DNA from: Streptomyces sp. NBC_01276
GTDB taxonomy: Bacteria > Actinomycetota > Actinomycetes > Streptomycetales > Streptomycetaceae
NCBI RefSeq assembly: GCF_041435355.1
Contig: NZ_CP108442.1
Location: 5,144,501 to 5,208,500, forward strand
Reading direction: 5' to 3'
DNA: 64,000 nt
The notes below the pieces were generated by a model. It searched no databases and was not told where the DNA came from. It was given only the letters and a program-made list of their open reading frames with translations. The translations under genes and the position numbers were made by a program. Shown here piece after piece: positions 1 to 9,567 of the stretch (positions are counted from its first letter, which is position 1; each line of letters starts with the position of its first letter).

Positions 1-121
1 AGGGGGCGGGATCCTTGCGTTTGTTCCCTTTGCGCTTGCTGACCCGGCCGGTACGGGCATGGCAGAATCGGACGGCCGGAGGGGGACACGACGGCCCGAC
101 GCGGGAGGGAGTCGCTGACGG

Positions 122-355
122 ATGGGTGCACACCGGCGGCGGTGCGACTGGTGCGACAACGGCACGCCGATCGTGCGGGACATGGACCCGGTCAATCCCG
201 ACTACCAGTACTGGTGCGAGGAATGCGCGCGGGCGCTGATCATAAAAGGCGACCCGATCGAGACGTACCGGGAGCTGGAGGGCGAGCCGATCTACGGCCG
301 GCTGCTCGACGAGCACTGCACGCTGAAGCGGTTCTACCAGTTCGCACGCGCGTGA
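122..355 (+). CDS. small zinc-ribbon protein, function unknown
   Basis: A 77-residue protein that I cannot assign to a named family. Two cysteine pairs, CDWC at residues 8-11 and CEEC at residues 32-35, have the spacing of a small zinc ribbon, so metal binding is the only inference I make. The C-terminal half is charged and has no membrane segment or signal peptide, so it should be cytosolic. A purine-rich GGGAGGGA about 11 bases before the ATG supports this start. Codon use is typical of the neighbourhood. It stands alone upstream of the tRNA gene on the same strand. Two other open frames cover the same bases, but only this one has the cysteine pattern and good third-position bias. Confidence 0.72.
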   Translation: MGAHRRRCDWCDNGTPIVRDMDPVNPDYQYWCEECARALIIKGDPIETYRELEGEPIYGRLLDEHCTLKRFYQFARA

Positions 356-501
356 CGCGGTAAGTCTGGATGATGTGGGTCATATCGGACATGGCTCGGG
401 TTCCGCGGAAACCGATTTTTGGACCAGGGCCATGACCGTGTAATGTTTGGGACGTCGCCAAGGGGAACCGGAAACGGGAAGCCGGGCGGCAGGCAAGACG
501 A

Positions 502-574
502 GGGGCTATAGCTCAGTTGGTAGAGCGCCTGCATGGCATGCAGGAGGTCAGGAGTTCAATTCTCCTTAGCTCCA
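502..574 (+). tRNA. tRNA-Ala (GGC anticodon)
   Basis: The 73 bases fold as a standard cloverleaf. The acceptor stem is GGGGCTA paired with TAGCTCC (one G-U). The anticodon stem CCTGC/GCAGG encloses the loop ATGGCAT, giving anticodon GGC, which reads alanine codon GCC, the dominant Ala codon here. The T-arm carries GTTCAAT. The discriminator base is A574 and the 3' CCA is not encoded, as is common in actinobacteria. Confidence 0.97.
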
Positions 575-580
575 CAGTGA

Positions 581-615
581 AGAAGCGGGCCGCCCGGATC
601 GGGTGGCCCGCTTCT
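581..615 (+). terminator. intrinsic terminator after tRNA-Ala
   Basis: Arms AGAAGCGGGCC (581-591) and GGCCCGCTTCT (605-615) are perfectly complementary, and the inner bases continue the stem down to a GAT loop. It starts 6 bases after the tRNA. There is no long T tract, which is usual for streptomycete terminators. Confidence 0.85.
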
Positions 616-665
616 CGTTGTGCCCGTTGTGCGGAACGGCAGAGCGTCCGCGGGAGGCCCTGCGG

Positions 666-671
666 TACCCT
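666..671 (+). promoter_or_regulatory. -10 element of the leuS leader transcript
   Basis: TACCCT ends 6 bases before the ATG of the leader peptide, so transcription should begin at or next to the A of that ATG, giving a leaderless leader peptide. No convincing -35 is visible about 17 bases upstream (AGCGTC). Confidence 0.5.
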
Positions 672-677
672 GGCGCC

Positions 678-716
678 ATGCGTGCCGTACGCCTTCTGCT
701 TACCGAGCCGCGCTGA
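678..716 (+). CDS. leucine-rich leader peptide of leuS
   Basis: A 12-codon open frame encodes [12 protein letters not shown], with three consecutive leucine codons CTT-CTG-CTT. CTT is a rare leucine codon in this G+C-rich DNA. It begins at the likely transcription start and is followed by a pairing segment and an intrinsic terminator before leuS. This is the layout of a ribosome-mediated attenuator: a ribosome short of leucyl-tRNA would stall on the leucine codons and alter folding of the downstream RNA. The leuA gene in this window has an analogous leader, which strengthens the reading. The role is inferred; the peptide itself probably has no function. Confidence 0.75.
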   Translation: MRAVRLLLTEPR

Positions 717-782
717 TCAGTACCGACCCCTTCGAGCGAGTCGGCATCGGCGCGGCGTCCCCTCCTGTGCGAGGGGTTTTTT
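708..782 (+). promoter_or_regulatory. leuS attenuator: pairing segment plus terminator
   Basis: The end of the leader cistron CCGCGCTGAT (708-717) can pair over 10 positions (one G-U) with ATCGGCGCGG (746-755), and CCGAC (723-727) can pair with GTCGG (740-744). A terminator follows at once: CCCCTC (759-764), loop CTGTGC, GAGGGG (771-776) and six T residues (777-782). The T tract and the position 50 bases before leuS fit premature termination controlled by translation of the leader. I have not worked out which fold is the antiterminator. Confidence 0.7.
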
Positions 783-832
783 CGTTTGGGCGGGCAGAGA
801 CGGCAGAGACGATCGATGGAGCTTCAGGAATC

Positions 833-3706
833 ATGAGCGAGACGAACACCCCGGCCCCCGAGGCGGCCGAGGCGCACCGTTACACGGCTGCCATGGCCGC
901 CGACATCGAGGCACGCTGGCAGGACGTATGGGACGCGGAAGGCACCTACGAGGCGCCGAACCCGACCGGCGACCTGGCCGGTGACCCGGCGGTCGTCGCA
1001 CGCCCCAAGAAGTTCATCATGGACATGTTCCCGTACCCCTCCGGGGCGGGCCTGCACGTCGGCCACCCGCTCGGGTACATCGCCACCGACGTCTTCGCGC
1101 GCCACCAGCGGATGTCCGGCCACAACGTCCTGCACACCCTGGGCTTCGACGCCTTCGGCCTGCCGGCCGAGCAGTACGCCGTGCAGACCGGCACGCACCC
1201 GCGGGTCTCGACCGAGGCGAACATCGAGAACATGAAGGTCCAGCTGCGCAGGCTGGGCCTGGGCCACGACAAGCGCCGGTCGTTCGCGACGATCGACCCC
1301 GAGTACTACAAGTGGACCCAGTGGATCTTCCTGCAGATCTACAACTCCTGGTACGACGCGGACGCGAAGAAGGCCCGGCCTATCGCCGAGCTGGTCGCCG
1401 CCTTCGAGGACGGCTCCCGTGAGCTGCCCGGCGGCGCTTCCTGGGCCGCGCTGAGCGCCGGCGAGCGCGCCGACGTCCTGAACGGCTTCCGGCTGGCCTA
1501 CGCCTCCGACGCGCCCGTCAACTGGTGCCCCGGGCTGGGCACCGTACTGGCCAACGAGGAGGTCACCGCCGACGGCCGGTCCGAGCGCGGCAACTTCCCG
1601 GTCTTCAAGGCCAAGCTGAGCCAGTGGAACATGCGGATCACGGCGTACGCCGACCGCCTGCTGGACGACCTGGACGCGCTGGACTGGCCCGAGGCCATCA
1701 AGCTGCAGCAGCGCAACTGGATCGGCCGGAGCGAGGGCGCGCGCGTCGACTTCCCCGTCGGTGACGCCGGCGCGATCACCGTGTTCACGACCCGCCCCGA
1801 CACGCTGTTCGGCGCGACGTACATGGTGCTGGCGCCCGAGCACGACCTGGTCGGGAAGATCGTCCCGGCCGAGTGGCCCGAGGGCACGCACCAGCTGTGG
1901 ACCGGCGGGAACGCGACCCCGCGCGAGGCGGTGGACGCGTACCGCAAGCAGGCCGCCGCGAAGTCGGACGTCGAGCGCCAGGCCGAGGCCAAGGACAAGA
2001 CCGGCGTCTTCACCGGCGCGTACGCGACGAACCCGGTCAGCGGCGACCTGGTCCCCGTGTTCATCGCGGACTACGTGCTGATGGGCTACGGCACCGGCGC
2101 GATCATGGCCGTCCCGGCGCACGACAGCCGCGACTTCGAGTTCGCGCGCGCCTTCGAGCTGCCGATGCGCTGCGTCGTGCAGCCCACGGACGACCGTGAC
2201 GCCGACCCGCTGGAGTGGGAGGACGCGTTCTCCTCGTACGACGGCACCATCGTCAACTCGACGGGCGAGGGCGTCTCGCTGGACGGCCTGGGCGTCGTCG
2301 AGGCCAAGGCCGCGATCACCGACTGGCTCTCCGGGCGCGGTATCGGCGAGGGCACCGTCAACTTCCGGCTGCGCGACTGGCTGTTCAGCCGCCAGCGCTA
2401 CTGGGGCGAGCCCTTCCCGATCGTCTACGACGAGGACGGCGTCGCCTACCCGCTGCCCGAGTCGATGCTGCCGCTGGAACTGCCGGAGGTCGAGGACTAC
2501 TCGCCGCGCACCTTCGAGCCGGACGACGCGACCTCCAAGCCGGAGACCCCGCTGTCCCGCAACGAGGCGTGGGTCAACGTCGAGCTGGACCTGGGCGACG
2601 GCCGCGGGGTGCGCGCGTTCCGGCGCGAGACCAACACCATGCCGAACTGGGCCGGCTCCTGCTGGTACGAGCTGCGCTACCTGGACCCGAACAACGGCTC
2701 GGCCCTGGTCGACCCGGCGATCGAGCAGTACTGGATGGGACCGAACGAGGGCGCTCCGCACGGTGGCGTCGACCTGTACGTCGGCGGTGCCGAGCACGCG
2801 GTCCTGCACCTGCTGTACGCGCGGTTCTGGTCCAAGGTCCTGTTCGACCTGGGACACGTCTCCTCGGCCGAGCCGTTCCACAAGCTGTTCAACCAGGGCA
2901 TGATCCAGGCCTACGCGTACACGGACGCGCGCGGCGTGTACGTGCCGGCGGCCGAGGTCGAGGAGCGCGACGGCGGCTACTTCCACCAGGGCGAGCCCGT
3001 CAAGCGCGAGCACGGCAAGATGGGCAAGTCCCTGAAGAACGCCGTCACGCCCGACGAGATCTGCGAGGAGTACGGCGCGGACACCCTGCGCCTGTACGAG
3101 ATGGCGATGGGCCCGCTGGACGTCTCGCGCCCGTGGGACACGCGTGCCGTGGTCGGCCAGTACCGGCTGCTGCAGCGCCTGTGGCGCAACGTCGTCGACG
3201 AGGAGAGCGGCGCGGTCACCGTCGTGGACGGTGAGCCGGGCGAGGACACCCTGCGCGCCCTGCACAAGGCGATCGACGGGGTCGGCGGCGACATGGCGGG
3301 CCTGCGGTTCAACACCGCCATCGCCAAGATCACCGAGCTGAACAACACCCTGACGAAGGCGGGCCGGCCGCTGGAGCGCTCGGTCGCCGAGCGGCTGGTG
3401 CTGCTGGTCGCCCCGCTGGCGCCGCACATCGCGGAGGAGCTGTGGCGCCGGCTGGGCCACACCGACTCGGTGGTCCACCAGGACTTCCCGGTCGCGGACC
3501 CGGCGTACGTCGTGGACGAGACCGTCACCTGCGTGGTGCAGGTCAAGGGCAAGGTCAAGGCGCGCCTGGAGGTGCCGCCGGCCATCTCGGACGCGGACCT
3601 GGAGCAGCTGGCGGTCACGGACGCGGCCGTCGTGGCGGCCCTGGGCGGCGCCGAGATCCGCAAGGTGATCGTGCGCGCGCCGAAGCTGGTGAACATCGTC
3701 ATCTGA
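833..3706 (+). CDS. leuS: leucyl-tRNA synthetase
   Basis: Charges tRNA-Leu with leucine in the cytosol. The 957-residue protein has class I landmarks: the HIGH-type motif HVGH in the stretch [12 protein letters not shown] near residue 75, an inserted CP1 editing domain with [12 protein letters not shown] in the middle, and the KMSKS-type motif KMGKS near residue 745. The open frame extends upstream to 620, but that part overlaps the leader peptide and attenuator, so I start at ATG 833 ([12 protein letters not shown]), which has GGAG 11 bases upstream. Length is normal for actinobacterial LeuRS. Expression is probably tuned by leucyl-tRNA charging through the leader. A long open frame on the opposite strand is a codon-bias shadow. 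Confidence 0.97.
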   Translation: MSETNTPAPEAAEAHRYTAAMAADIEARWQDVWDAEGTYEAPNPTGDLAGDPAVVARPKKFIMDMFPYPSGAGLHVGHPLGYIATDVFARHQRMSGHNVLHTLGFDAFGLPAEQYAVQTGTHPRVSTEANIENMKVQLRRLGLGHDKRRSFATIDPEYYKWTQWIFLQIYNSWYDADAKKARPIAELVAAFEDGSRELPGGASWAALSAGERADVLNGFRLAYASDAPVNWCPGLGTVLANEEVTADGRSERGNFPVFKAKLSQWNMRITAYADRLLDDLDALDWPEAIKLQQRNWIGRSEGARVDFPVGDAGAITVFTTRPDTLFGATYMVLAPEHDLVGKIVPAEWPEGTHQLWTGGNATPREAVDAYRKQAAAKSDVERQAEAKDKTGVFTGAYATNPVSGDLVPVFIADYVLMGYGTGAIMAVPAHDSRDFEFARAFELPMRCVVQPTDDRDADPLEWEDAFSSYDGTIVNSTGEGVSLDGLGVVEAKAAITDWLSGRGIGEGTVNFRLRDWLFSRQRYWGEPFPIVYDEDGVAYPLPESMLPLELPEVEDYSPRTFEPDDATSKPETPLSRNEAWVNVELDLGDGRGVRAFRRETNTMPNWAGSCWYELRYLDPNNGSALVDPAIEQYWMGPNEGAPHGGVDLYVGGAEHAVLHLLYARFWSKVLFDLGHVSSAEPFHKLFNQGMIQAYAYTDARGVYVPAAEVEERDGGYFHQGEPVKREHGKMGKSLKNAVTPDEICEEYGADTLRLYEMAMGPLDVSRPWDTRAVVGQYRLLQRLWRNVVDEESGAVTVVDGEPGEDTLRALHKAIDGVGGDMAGLRFNTAIAKITELNNTLTKAGRPLERSVAERLVLLVAPLAPHIAEELWRRLGHTDSVVHQDFPVADPAYVVDETVTCVVQVKGKVKARLEVPPAISDADLEQLAVTDAAVVAALGGAEIRKVIVRAPKLVNIVI

Positions 3707-3749
3707 GCCATCTGAGCCGAGTGGACCCCCGGCATGGGGGAGATCCCGT

Positions 3750-3792
3750 ACGGGCAGGTTGGGGGTTCGTTTGGAACCCCCGACCTGCCCGT
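3750..3792. terminator. strong bidirectional-type terminator after leuS
   Basis: A 19-bp stem, 3750-3768 with 3774-3792, has one G-U pair and a GTTTG loop. It lies 44 bases after the leuS stop and before the next start, so it should isolate leuS from the downstream gene. Confidence 0.85.
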
Positions 3793-3837
3793 GGCGTTTA
3801 CGGTGGAAGGGGACGGACGGCGGAGGAAGGAAACCTC

Positions 3838-4557
3838 ATGGAGGCGGGCGCTTTGATCATCTTTGCCCTGTTGGTGCTGTTCGCCTTTCTGGGGCTGGGC
3901 GTGTGGGTCACCGTGAAGGTGGTCGGCGCGGCGAAGCGCGGCGTGGACCGGACGATCACCCAGGCCCGCCGCCACGTCGAGGACACGACCCTGAAGGCGA
4001 AGAGCCTCGGTCAGGTCGGGGTCGCGGGGGCCCTGGCGCAGTTGCGGCTGGATCTGCGGACCTCGATGCGGGCCACGCAGCAGGCGCTGTACCAGGGGGT
4101 GCAGACGGACAGCTCGCTTAAGGAGTCGATCGGGCTCTTCGAGCGGCTGAGCGCGCACGGCCACGAGCTCGACGAGGAGCTGAAGCGGCTGGAGCAGGAG
4201 CCGGACCGGCGCCGGATCGCCGACGGCCTTCCTGAGCTGCGGGAACGCACCGCGAAGATCAAAGAGGCCTCGGACTCGCTGCGGTGGGCCGCGCGGGACC
4301 GGGCCCGCAGGTTCGCGCAGGACGACCTCACGGCCCTGTCGGAGCAGATCGAGGTCGAGTCGGGGGCGCTGCGGGACTGGTCCCGGGAGTCGGTGGACGA
4401 CCTCGCGGCCGCGGCGGAGACCGCGGCGAAAGCCGGCGGGGCTGCTGCCGGTGGCGGGGCTCCGGCCGCCGGGCCGCGCCCGGCGGCGCTGAACCCCTCC
4501 ACACCGGTGACGCACTACCCCTGGCAGAAGACGCCCAGGCCGGAGGCCACCACCTGA
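3838..4557 (+). CDS. membrane-anchored coiled-coil protein, function unknown
   Basis: A 239-residue protein with one N-terminal transmembrane helix (about residues 4-27, rich in L, F, V and A) followed by a long, highly charged helical region with heptad-like spacing (residues 40-190) and a Pro/Ala/Gly-rich tail ending in PWQKTPRPEATT. The likely topology is a short periplasm-side N-terminus with a cytosolic coiled coil. I do not recognise a catalytic domain. GGAGG lies about 11 bases before the ATG. The open frame extends far upstream into leuS, but that is another frame of leuS and crosses the terminator. It is followed after 61 bases by the DegV gene on the same strand. A structural or scaffolding role is possible but not shown. 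Confidence 0.75.
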   Translation: MEAGALIIFALLVLFAFLGLGVWVTVKVVGAAKRGVDRTITQARRHVEDTTLKAKSLGQVGVAGALAQLRLDLRTSMRATQQALYQGVQTDSSLKESIGLFERLSAHGHELDEELKRLEQEPDRRRIADGLPELRERTAKIKEASDSLRWAARDRARRFAQDDLTALSEQIEVESGALRDWSRESVDDLAAAAETAAKAGGAAAGGGAPAAGPRPAALNPSTPVTHYPWQKTPRPEATT

Positions 4558-4618
4558 AGGGAGGGGCGGGCGAGGGCCGGGCTGCCGGATGCACCGCAGT
4601 GGCGGTAACCTCCGGCTC

Positions 4619-5464
4619 ATGTCCCGCCATGTCGCGATCGTCACCGATTCCACGGCCTATCTGCCCCCACCGGCGATGGCGCGGCACGGAATCACCGCAG
4701 TCCCCCTGACCGTGGTCCTGGGGGACGAGGCCCTCGAAGAGGGCACCGAGATCTCGGCCCGCAGCCTCGCCGTGGCCCTCCAGAAGCGCCGGCCCGTGAC
4801 CACCTCCCGCCCAGGTCCGGAGGAGTTCGTACGGGCCTACCGGGCGGCCGCGGACGCCGGTGCGACGGGCATCGTGAGCCTGCACCTGTCCGCCGAGTTC
4901 TCGGGCACCTACGACGCCGCCGTGGTCGCGGCCAAGACGGCCCCCGTCCCGGTCCGTGTCGTCGACACCGGGATGGTCGCGATGGCCCTCGGCTTCTGCG
5001 CCCTCGCCGCGGCGGAGGCGGCCGACGCGGGGGGCTCCGTCGACGAGGCCGTGGCCGCGGCCGAGAAGCGGGCCGGGGAGATGGCGGCGTACTTCTACGT
5101 GGACACCCTCGACTACCTGCGCCGGGGCGGCCGGATCGGGGCCGCGCAGGCCCTCCTGGGGTCGGCACTGGCCGTCAAGCCGCTGCTGACGCTGGACGGC
5201 GGGCGGATCGAGATGCTGGAGAAGGTACGGACCGCCTCCAAGGCCATCGCGCGCCTGGAGGAGCTGGCGGTCGAGCGGGCCGGGACGCGCAGCGTCGACG
5301 TCGCCGTGCACCACCTCGCGGCCCCGGAGCGGGCCGAGAAGCTCGCCCAGCGGCTCCGCGAACGCATCCCGGGTCTGGTCGAGCTGCACGTCAGCGAGGT
5401 CGGAGCTGTGATCGGCGCGCACACCGGGCCGGGGCTGCTGGCGGCGGTCGTGTCGCCCCGCTGA
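4619..5464 (+). CDS. DegV family fatty-acid-binding protein
   Basis: DegV proteins bind a fatty acid and in many bacteria act as the binding subunit (FakB) of fatty acid kinase, which phosphorylates free fatty acids for phospholipid synthesis. The 281-residue product opens with the typical VAIVTDSTAYLPP and contains TSRPGPEEF, SAEFSGTYDAA and DTLDYLRRGGRIG, all hallmarks in the expected order. I start at ATG 4619 (MSRHVAIVTDS); an earlier ATG at 4589 only adds a non-conserved leader. Length is normal. No FakA-like kinase gene is visible in this window, so the partner must be encoded elsewhere. The next gene, comEA, follows after about 100 bases. Confidence 0.92.
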   Translation: MSRHVAIVTDSTAYLPPPAMARHGITAVPLTVVLGDEALEEGTEISARSLAVALQKRRPVTTSRPGPEEFVRAYRAAADAGATGIVSLHLSAEFSGTYDAAVVAAKTAPVPVRVVDTGMVAMALGFCALAAAEAADAGGSVDEAVAAAEKRAGEMAAYFYVDTLDYLRRGGRIGAAQALLGSALAVKPLLTLDGGRIEMLEKVRTASKAIARLEELAVERAGTRSVDVAVHHLAAPERAEKLAQRLRERIPGLVELHVSEVGAVIGAHTGPGLLAAVVSPR

Positions 5465-5562
5465 TCACCGGAACGGGTGGCGGAGTTGTCCACAACGGGC
5501 GCTCCATCCACCGGAATCGGTGACTCCGAACGGGGATCGGGGATCGGTCCTAGCGTCGTGGC

Positions 5563-7056
5563 ATGACTCTTCGCATGCGTGCCCCGCGCCGTTCCGGGGC
5601 TTCTGAAGTGGTGGTCGGTCACGACGCCGCCCTGCGGGGCGGGGGTGGCGCGGGTGGTGCTCGCGGGTTGGGTGCCGCGCCTGGGCGGGTCCGTGGCTCC
5701 GACGGGCGGATCCGGTCGAGGCCCCGGGCGGACCCCGCCGTGGTACGGCGCCGGGCGCAGGCCCTGCTGGCGGGCAACCCGCGGGCGACGCCGGGAGCGG
5801 CAGGGGCAGGGGCGGGACCGGGGTCGAGGCCGGGGGCGAACCCCGGGGCCGGGGTGCTGTCGCAGCTGGAGCCGCAGCCGCGGGCGGAGCCGGGGCCGGA
5901 GCGGCCTTCGCGGACGCGGTCGGGGCCGGGAGCCGGGGCCGGGGTGGAGGTCCCGGGGCGGGTGGCCGATCCACCGCCCGACGCGGAGCCCTGGCCGGGC
6001 GCCTATCCCCAGGTCTGGCCCGAGGTGGCGGGGCCGGCGGAGGCGGCAGCGGGGGTGACGTCGGGGGCGGCGAGGGCATTCGTCGGGCCGGTGGAGCGGA
6101 CGGGGCCGGTTGGGCTGGTGAGTCCGGTTGGACTGGTGAGCCAAGAGGGTTCGGTGGGACCGGTCGAGCCAGTGGAGCCCGGGGTGACCGGGGCGGGTGG
6201 GGTGCCCAGAGTGCCGCGGGTGCGGAGAGTGTCTCTGGCGGCTGTTGGGCGGTCGGTGACCCGGGTGCCGGGGGCGCACGCCGGGCGGGGGGTGCCCGGG
6301 GGGTCGGACGAGCCGGTCGGGCCCGTGGAACCGGCCGTCCGGGCGGCGGAGGGGCGCGGCACGTCGGCCGGGCCGAGGGGGGCCGGTGCGGGGGCTCGGT
6401 GGCCGGCGGTGCGGGAGCGGATGCCGGTGTGGGTGCAGGCCCGGTGCGGGATGGAGCCGCGGACGGTGGTGGCCGTCGCCGTCGTGTTGGTCGCGGCGCT
6501 CGGATTCGCCGCCCAGCAGTACTGGTCCGGGCGTCCGCGGCCGGTGACGGCCCCCGCGGTGGTCGCCCCGCCGTCCGTGCCGTCCTCGCCGCCCTCGGTC
6601 CCGGGCGCCCCGGCCGTCGGCGGAGGGGAGCGGATCGTGGTGGACGTCGGCGGTGGGGTCCGGGAACCGGGGGTGCGGCGGCTGCCCGGCGGCTCGCGGG
6701 TGGAGGACGCGCTGGCCGCCGCCGGGGGAGTGGTGCCCGGCACCGACACCACCGGGCTCAACCGGGCCCGGATCCTGGTGGACGGCGAGCAGGTGCTGGT
6801 GGGAGCCACCGCGCAGCCGGGTCAGGGCGGCCCGGGAAGCCCGGGGGCTGCCGGACCGGGCCCCGGCCCGTTGAGCCTGGCCAGTGCCACCGTCGAGCAG
6901 CTGGACGGGCTGCCCGGGGTCGGCCCGGTGCTCGCGCGGCACATCGTCGACTTCCGTACCGCCCGGGGCGGCTTCCGCACCGTCGAGGACCTCCGGCAGG
7001 TCGACGGCATCGGCGAGCGCCGGTTCGCCGACCTGCGCGGGCTGGTGCGGCCGTGA
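5563..7056 (+). CDS. comEA: ComEA family DNA-binding helix-hairpin-helix protein
   Basis: ComEA binds double-stranded DNA outside the membrane in competence systems; its role in streptomycetes is unproven. The 497-residue protein has a very long, low-complexity Gly/Pro/Val/Arg N-terminus (residues 1-290), one transmembrane helix near residues 301-320 (TVVAVAVVLVAALGF), an SLBB-type domain (about 355-415, VVDVGGGVREPG) and a C-terminal HhH pair (about 437-497, LPGVGPVLARHIVDFR). A -10-like TAGCGT ends 6 bases before ATG 5563, consistent with a leaderless start. The family is usually much shorter, so the N-terminal extension is odd; a downstream start near 6421 would still keep the transmembrane helix. 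Its stop overlaps the comEC GTG. Confidence 0.85.
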   Translation: MTLRMRAPRRSGASEVVVGHDAALRGGGGAGGARGLGAAPGRVRGSDGRIRSRPRADPAVVRRRAQALLAGNPRATPGAAGAGAGPGSRPGANPGAGVLSQLEPQPRAEPGPERPSRTRSGPGAGAGVEVPGRVADPPPDAEPWPGAYPQVWPEVAGPAEAAAGVTSGAARAFVGPVERTGPVGLVSPVGLVSQEGSVGPVEPVEPGVTGAGGVPRVPRVRRVSLAAVGRSVTRVPGAHAGRGVPGGSDEPVGPVEPAVRAAEGRGTSAGPRGAGAGARWPAVRERMPVWVQARCGMEPRTVVAVAVVLVAALGFAAQQYWSGRPRPVTAPAVVAPPSVPSSPPSVPGAPAVGGGERIVVDVGGGVREPGVRRLPGGSRVEDALAAAGGVVPGTDTTGLNRARILVDGEQVLVGATAQPGQGGPGSPGAAGPGPGPLSLASATVEQLDGLPGVGPVLARHIVDFRTARGGFRTVEDLRQVDGIGERRFADLRGLVRP

Positions 7057-9422
7057 GCACCCCGGAGCGGGGCGGGGCCGTGGCGGTGGACCTGCGGCTG
7101 GCGGGGCCGGCGGTGGCCGTCTGGGGAGCGGCCGCCCTCGCGCTAGGGCTGCCCGGGGCGTGGACCGCCGTCGGAGCGGGGCTCGCGGTGGCCGTGGCGG
7201 GGGTGCTGCTGCTGGCGGCCTCCCGCCGGCCGCAGCCGCTGTGGCGGGTAGGTACGGCCGCGGCCGCCGCGCTGCTGTGCGCGGCCGCCGGGGCGGGGGT
7301 GGCCGGGCTGGAGCGGGCGGAGGCGCGGGCGGGGCCCGTGGCCGGGCTGGCCCGGGAGCACGCCCGGGTCCTGGTGGAGCTCACCGTCGGCTCGGACCCC
7401 CGCGCCACCCGGGGCGGGAGCGGGCCGCCCGGGGTGGTCCTGGACGCGGTGGTGACCCGGGTGACCGGGCCCGACGGGGTGACGACCCGGGTCCGGACAC
7501 CGGTGCGGGTGCTGGCCGGGCACCCGGGATGGGCCGCGCTGCAACCCTCGACCCGGCTGACGGTGGCCGCCCGGCTGGCACCGGCGCTGGACGGGGAACG
7601 GGCCGTGGCGCTGCTGCGGCCGGCCGTCGGCACCCCGCCCGGGGTGAGCGGCGGCCCCGGTGCGGCGCAGCGCCTGGCGGGGAGCCTGCGGGCCGGGCTG
7701 CGGGAGGCCACCGAAGGGCTCCCCGCCGACGCGCGGGCCCTGCTGCCGGGGCTGGTGGTCGGCGACACCTCCCGGGTGCCGCCCGACCTGCACGCGGCGT
7801 TCGAGGCCACCGATCTGCTGCACCTGCTGGCCGTCTCCGGGTCCAACCTGACCGTGGTGCTGTACCTGCTCATCGGGTCCCCGGCCCGCGCGCAGCAGGC
7901 CGAGCGGAGCGGGCTCGCGCCCCGCCTGGGGCTGTCGCTGCGGGCCACGGCCCTGGGCGGGGCCGCGCTGACGCTGGCGTTCGTGGTGGTGTGCCGGCCC
8001 GAGCCGAGCGTGCTGCGGGCCGCCGCCTGCGGGGCGGTGACCCTGCTCGCCCTCGCCACCGGGCGGCGCAGGTCCCTGATCCCGGCGCTGGCCGCGGCCG
8101 TGGTGCTGCTGGTGCTGTACGACCCGTGGCTGGCGCGCAGCTACGGTTTCCTGCTCTCCGTGCTGGCCACCGGGGCGCTGCTCACCCTCGGGCCGAGGTG
8201 GGGCGAGGCCCTGCGGCGGCGGGGGATGCGGCCGAGGCTCGCCGACGCGCTCGGGGCGGCCGCCGCGGCGCAGGCGGTGTGCGCGCCGGTGGTGGTCGTG
8301 CTCTCCGCCCGGGTGAGCCTCGTCGCGGTGCCCTGCAACCTGTTGGCGGAGCTGGCGGCGGGTCCGGCCACGGTGCTCGGCTTCACGGTCCTCGCAGTGG
8401 CCCCGCTGTCCCTGCCCGCGGCGAAGGCGCTCGCCTGGTGCGCGGGGGTACCGGCGGGGTGGATCGCGGCCGTGGCGCGGGCGGGGTCCCGGCTGCCGGG
8501 GGCGGAGCTGCCCTGGCCCGGCGGGCTCGGCGGAGGGCTGCTCCTGGTCCTCGTCACGGCGGCCGTCGTCGGGCTCGGAGTCCGCTACGGACGGCGGCGC
8601 GGGGTCCGGGCCGGCCTGGTGGTGTTGCTGCTGGTCGCGGTGGTGCGGCCGCCGCTGCCGACCCGGGTGATCACCGGCTGGCCGCCGCCGGACTGGACCT
8701 ACGCGCAGTGCGCGGTGGGGCAGGGGGACGCCGCCGTCCTCTCCGCCGGTCCCGGGACGGCCGTCGTCGTGGACACCGGTCCGGAGCCCGGCCCGGTCGA
8801 CTCCTGCCTGCGGGCCCTGGGTGTGAGACGCGTCCCACTGCTCCTGCTGACGCATTTTCACGCCGACCACGTGGGAGGGCTGTCCGGGGTGCTGCGGGGC
8901 CGCTCCGTCGGTGTGATCCAGACCACCGTCCTGCAGGAGCCGGCCGCGCAGGCGGCCGTGGTCCGGCGCACCGCGGCGGCCGCCCGGGTCCCCGTCGTCC
9001 CGACGGCGGCGGGGGAGCGGCGCAGGGCCGGGCCGCTGGAATGGCAGGTGCTCTGGCCGCCGGCTTCCGGCCCGCCCCCGGACGGCCCCAACGACGCGAG
9101 CGTCGTCCTGCTGGTGCGCACGTCGGGTCTGACGCTGCTGCTGCCGGGAGACCTCGAACCGCCCGCCCAGCAGGCCCTCTTGAGGGCGCATCCGGAACTG
9201 GGCCCGGTGGACGTGCTCAAGGTGGCCCACCACGGCTCGGCGCACCAGGACCCCGGTCTGCAGGACCGGATCCGGCCACGACTCGCGATCGTCCCCGTCG
9301 GCGCGGGCAACCGCTACGGACACCCCGCACCGGGTACGCTCGCGCAGCTGAGGGCGCGTGGGACGACTGTGCTGCGCACGGATCGGGACGGCTCCGTGGC
9401 CGTCGCCGGAAGCGGCTCGGGG
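7053..9422 (+). CDS. comEC: ComEC/Rec2 family DNA-uptake channel protein, 3' end unresolved
   Basis: ComEC is the inner-membrane channel for single-stranded DNA in natural transformation. The GTG at 7053 overlaps the comEA stop. Conserved parts are an N-terminal hydrophobic block, the competence domain with LLHLLAVSGSNLTVVLYLL near residue 260, many transmembrane helices (300-540), and a C-terminal metallo-beta-lactamase-like domain with THFHADHVGGL (near residue 600) and KVAHHGSAHQD (near 730). Good coding bias ends about 9422 (DGSVAVAGSGSG), yet there is no stop: the frame stays open to TGA 11760-11762, through the YceI gene and holA, which use another frame. I therefore give the end of the conserved part, not a stop codon. 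An indel or stop-codon loss between about 9400 and 9560 is the simplest explanation. Confidence 0.82.
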
Positions 9423-9567
9423 ATGCGAGCATTTCCAGCCGGACGGCGCCGGAACCGGCGTGGTCATACCGGGCGCGACCGCTCTGTTTGCCCACAACCC
9501 GACAGCATGATCGAATGCGTCTTCGCCAGAACGGTCCAAGTCCACACAGCACGGGGGTGCATTAGCC

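Noticed and set aside
824..3478. Long antisense open frame of 884 codons opposite leuS
   Set aside because: High G+C third-position bias opens the antisense frame; the protein is Val/Arg/Leu/Gly-rich with no domain and no ribosome site.
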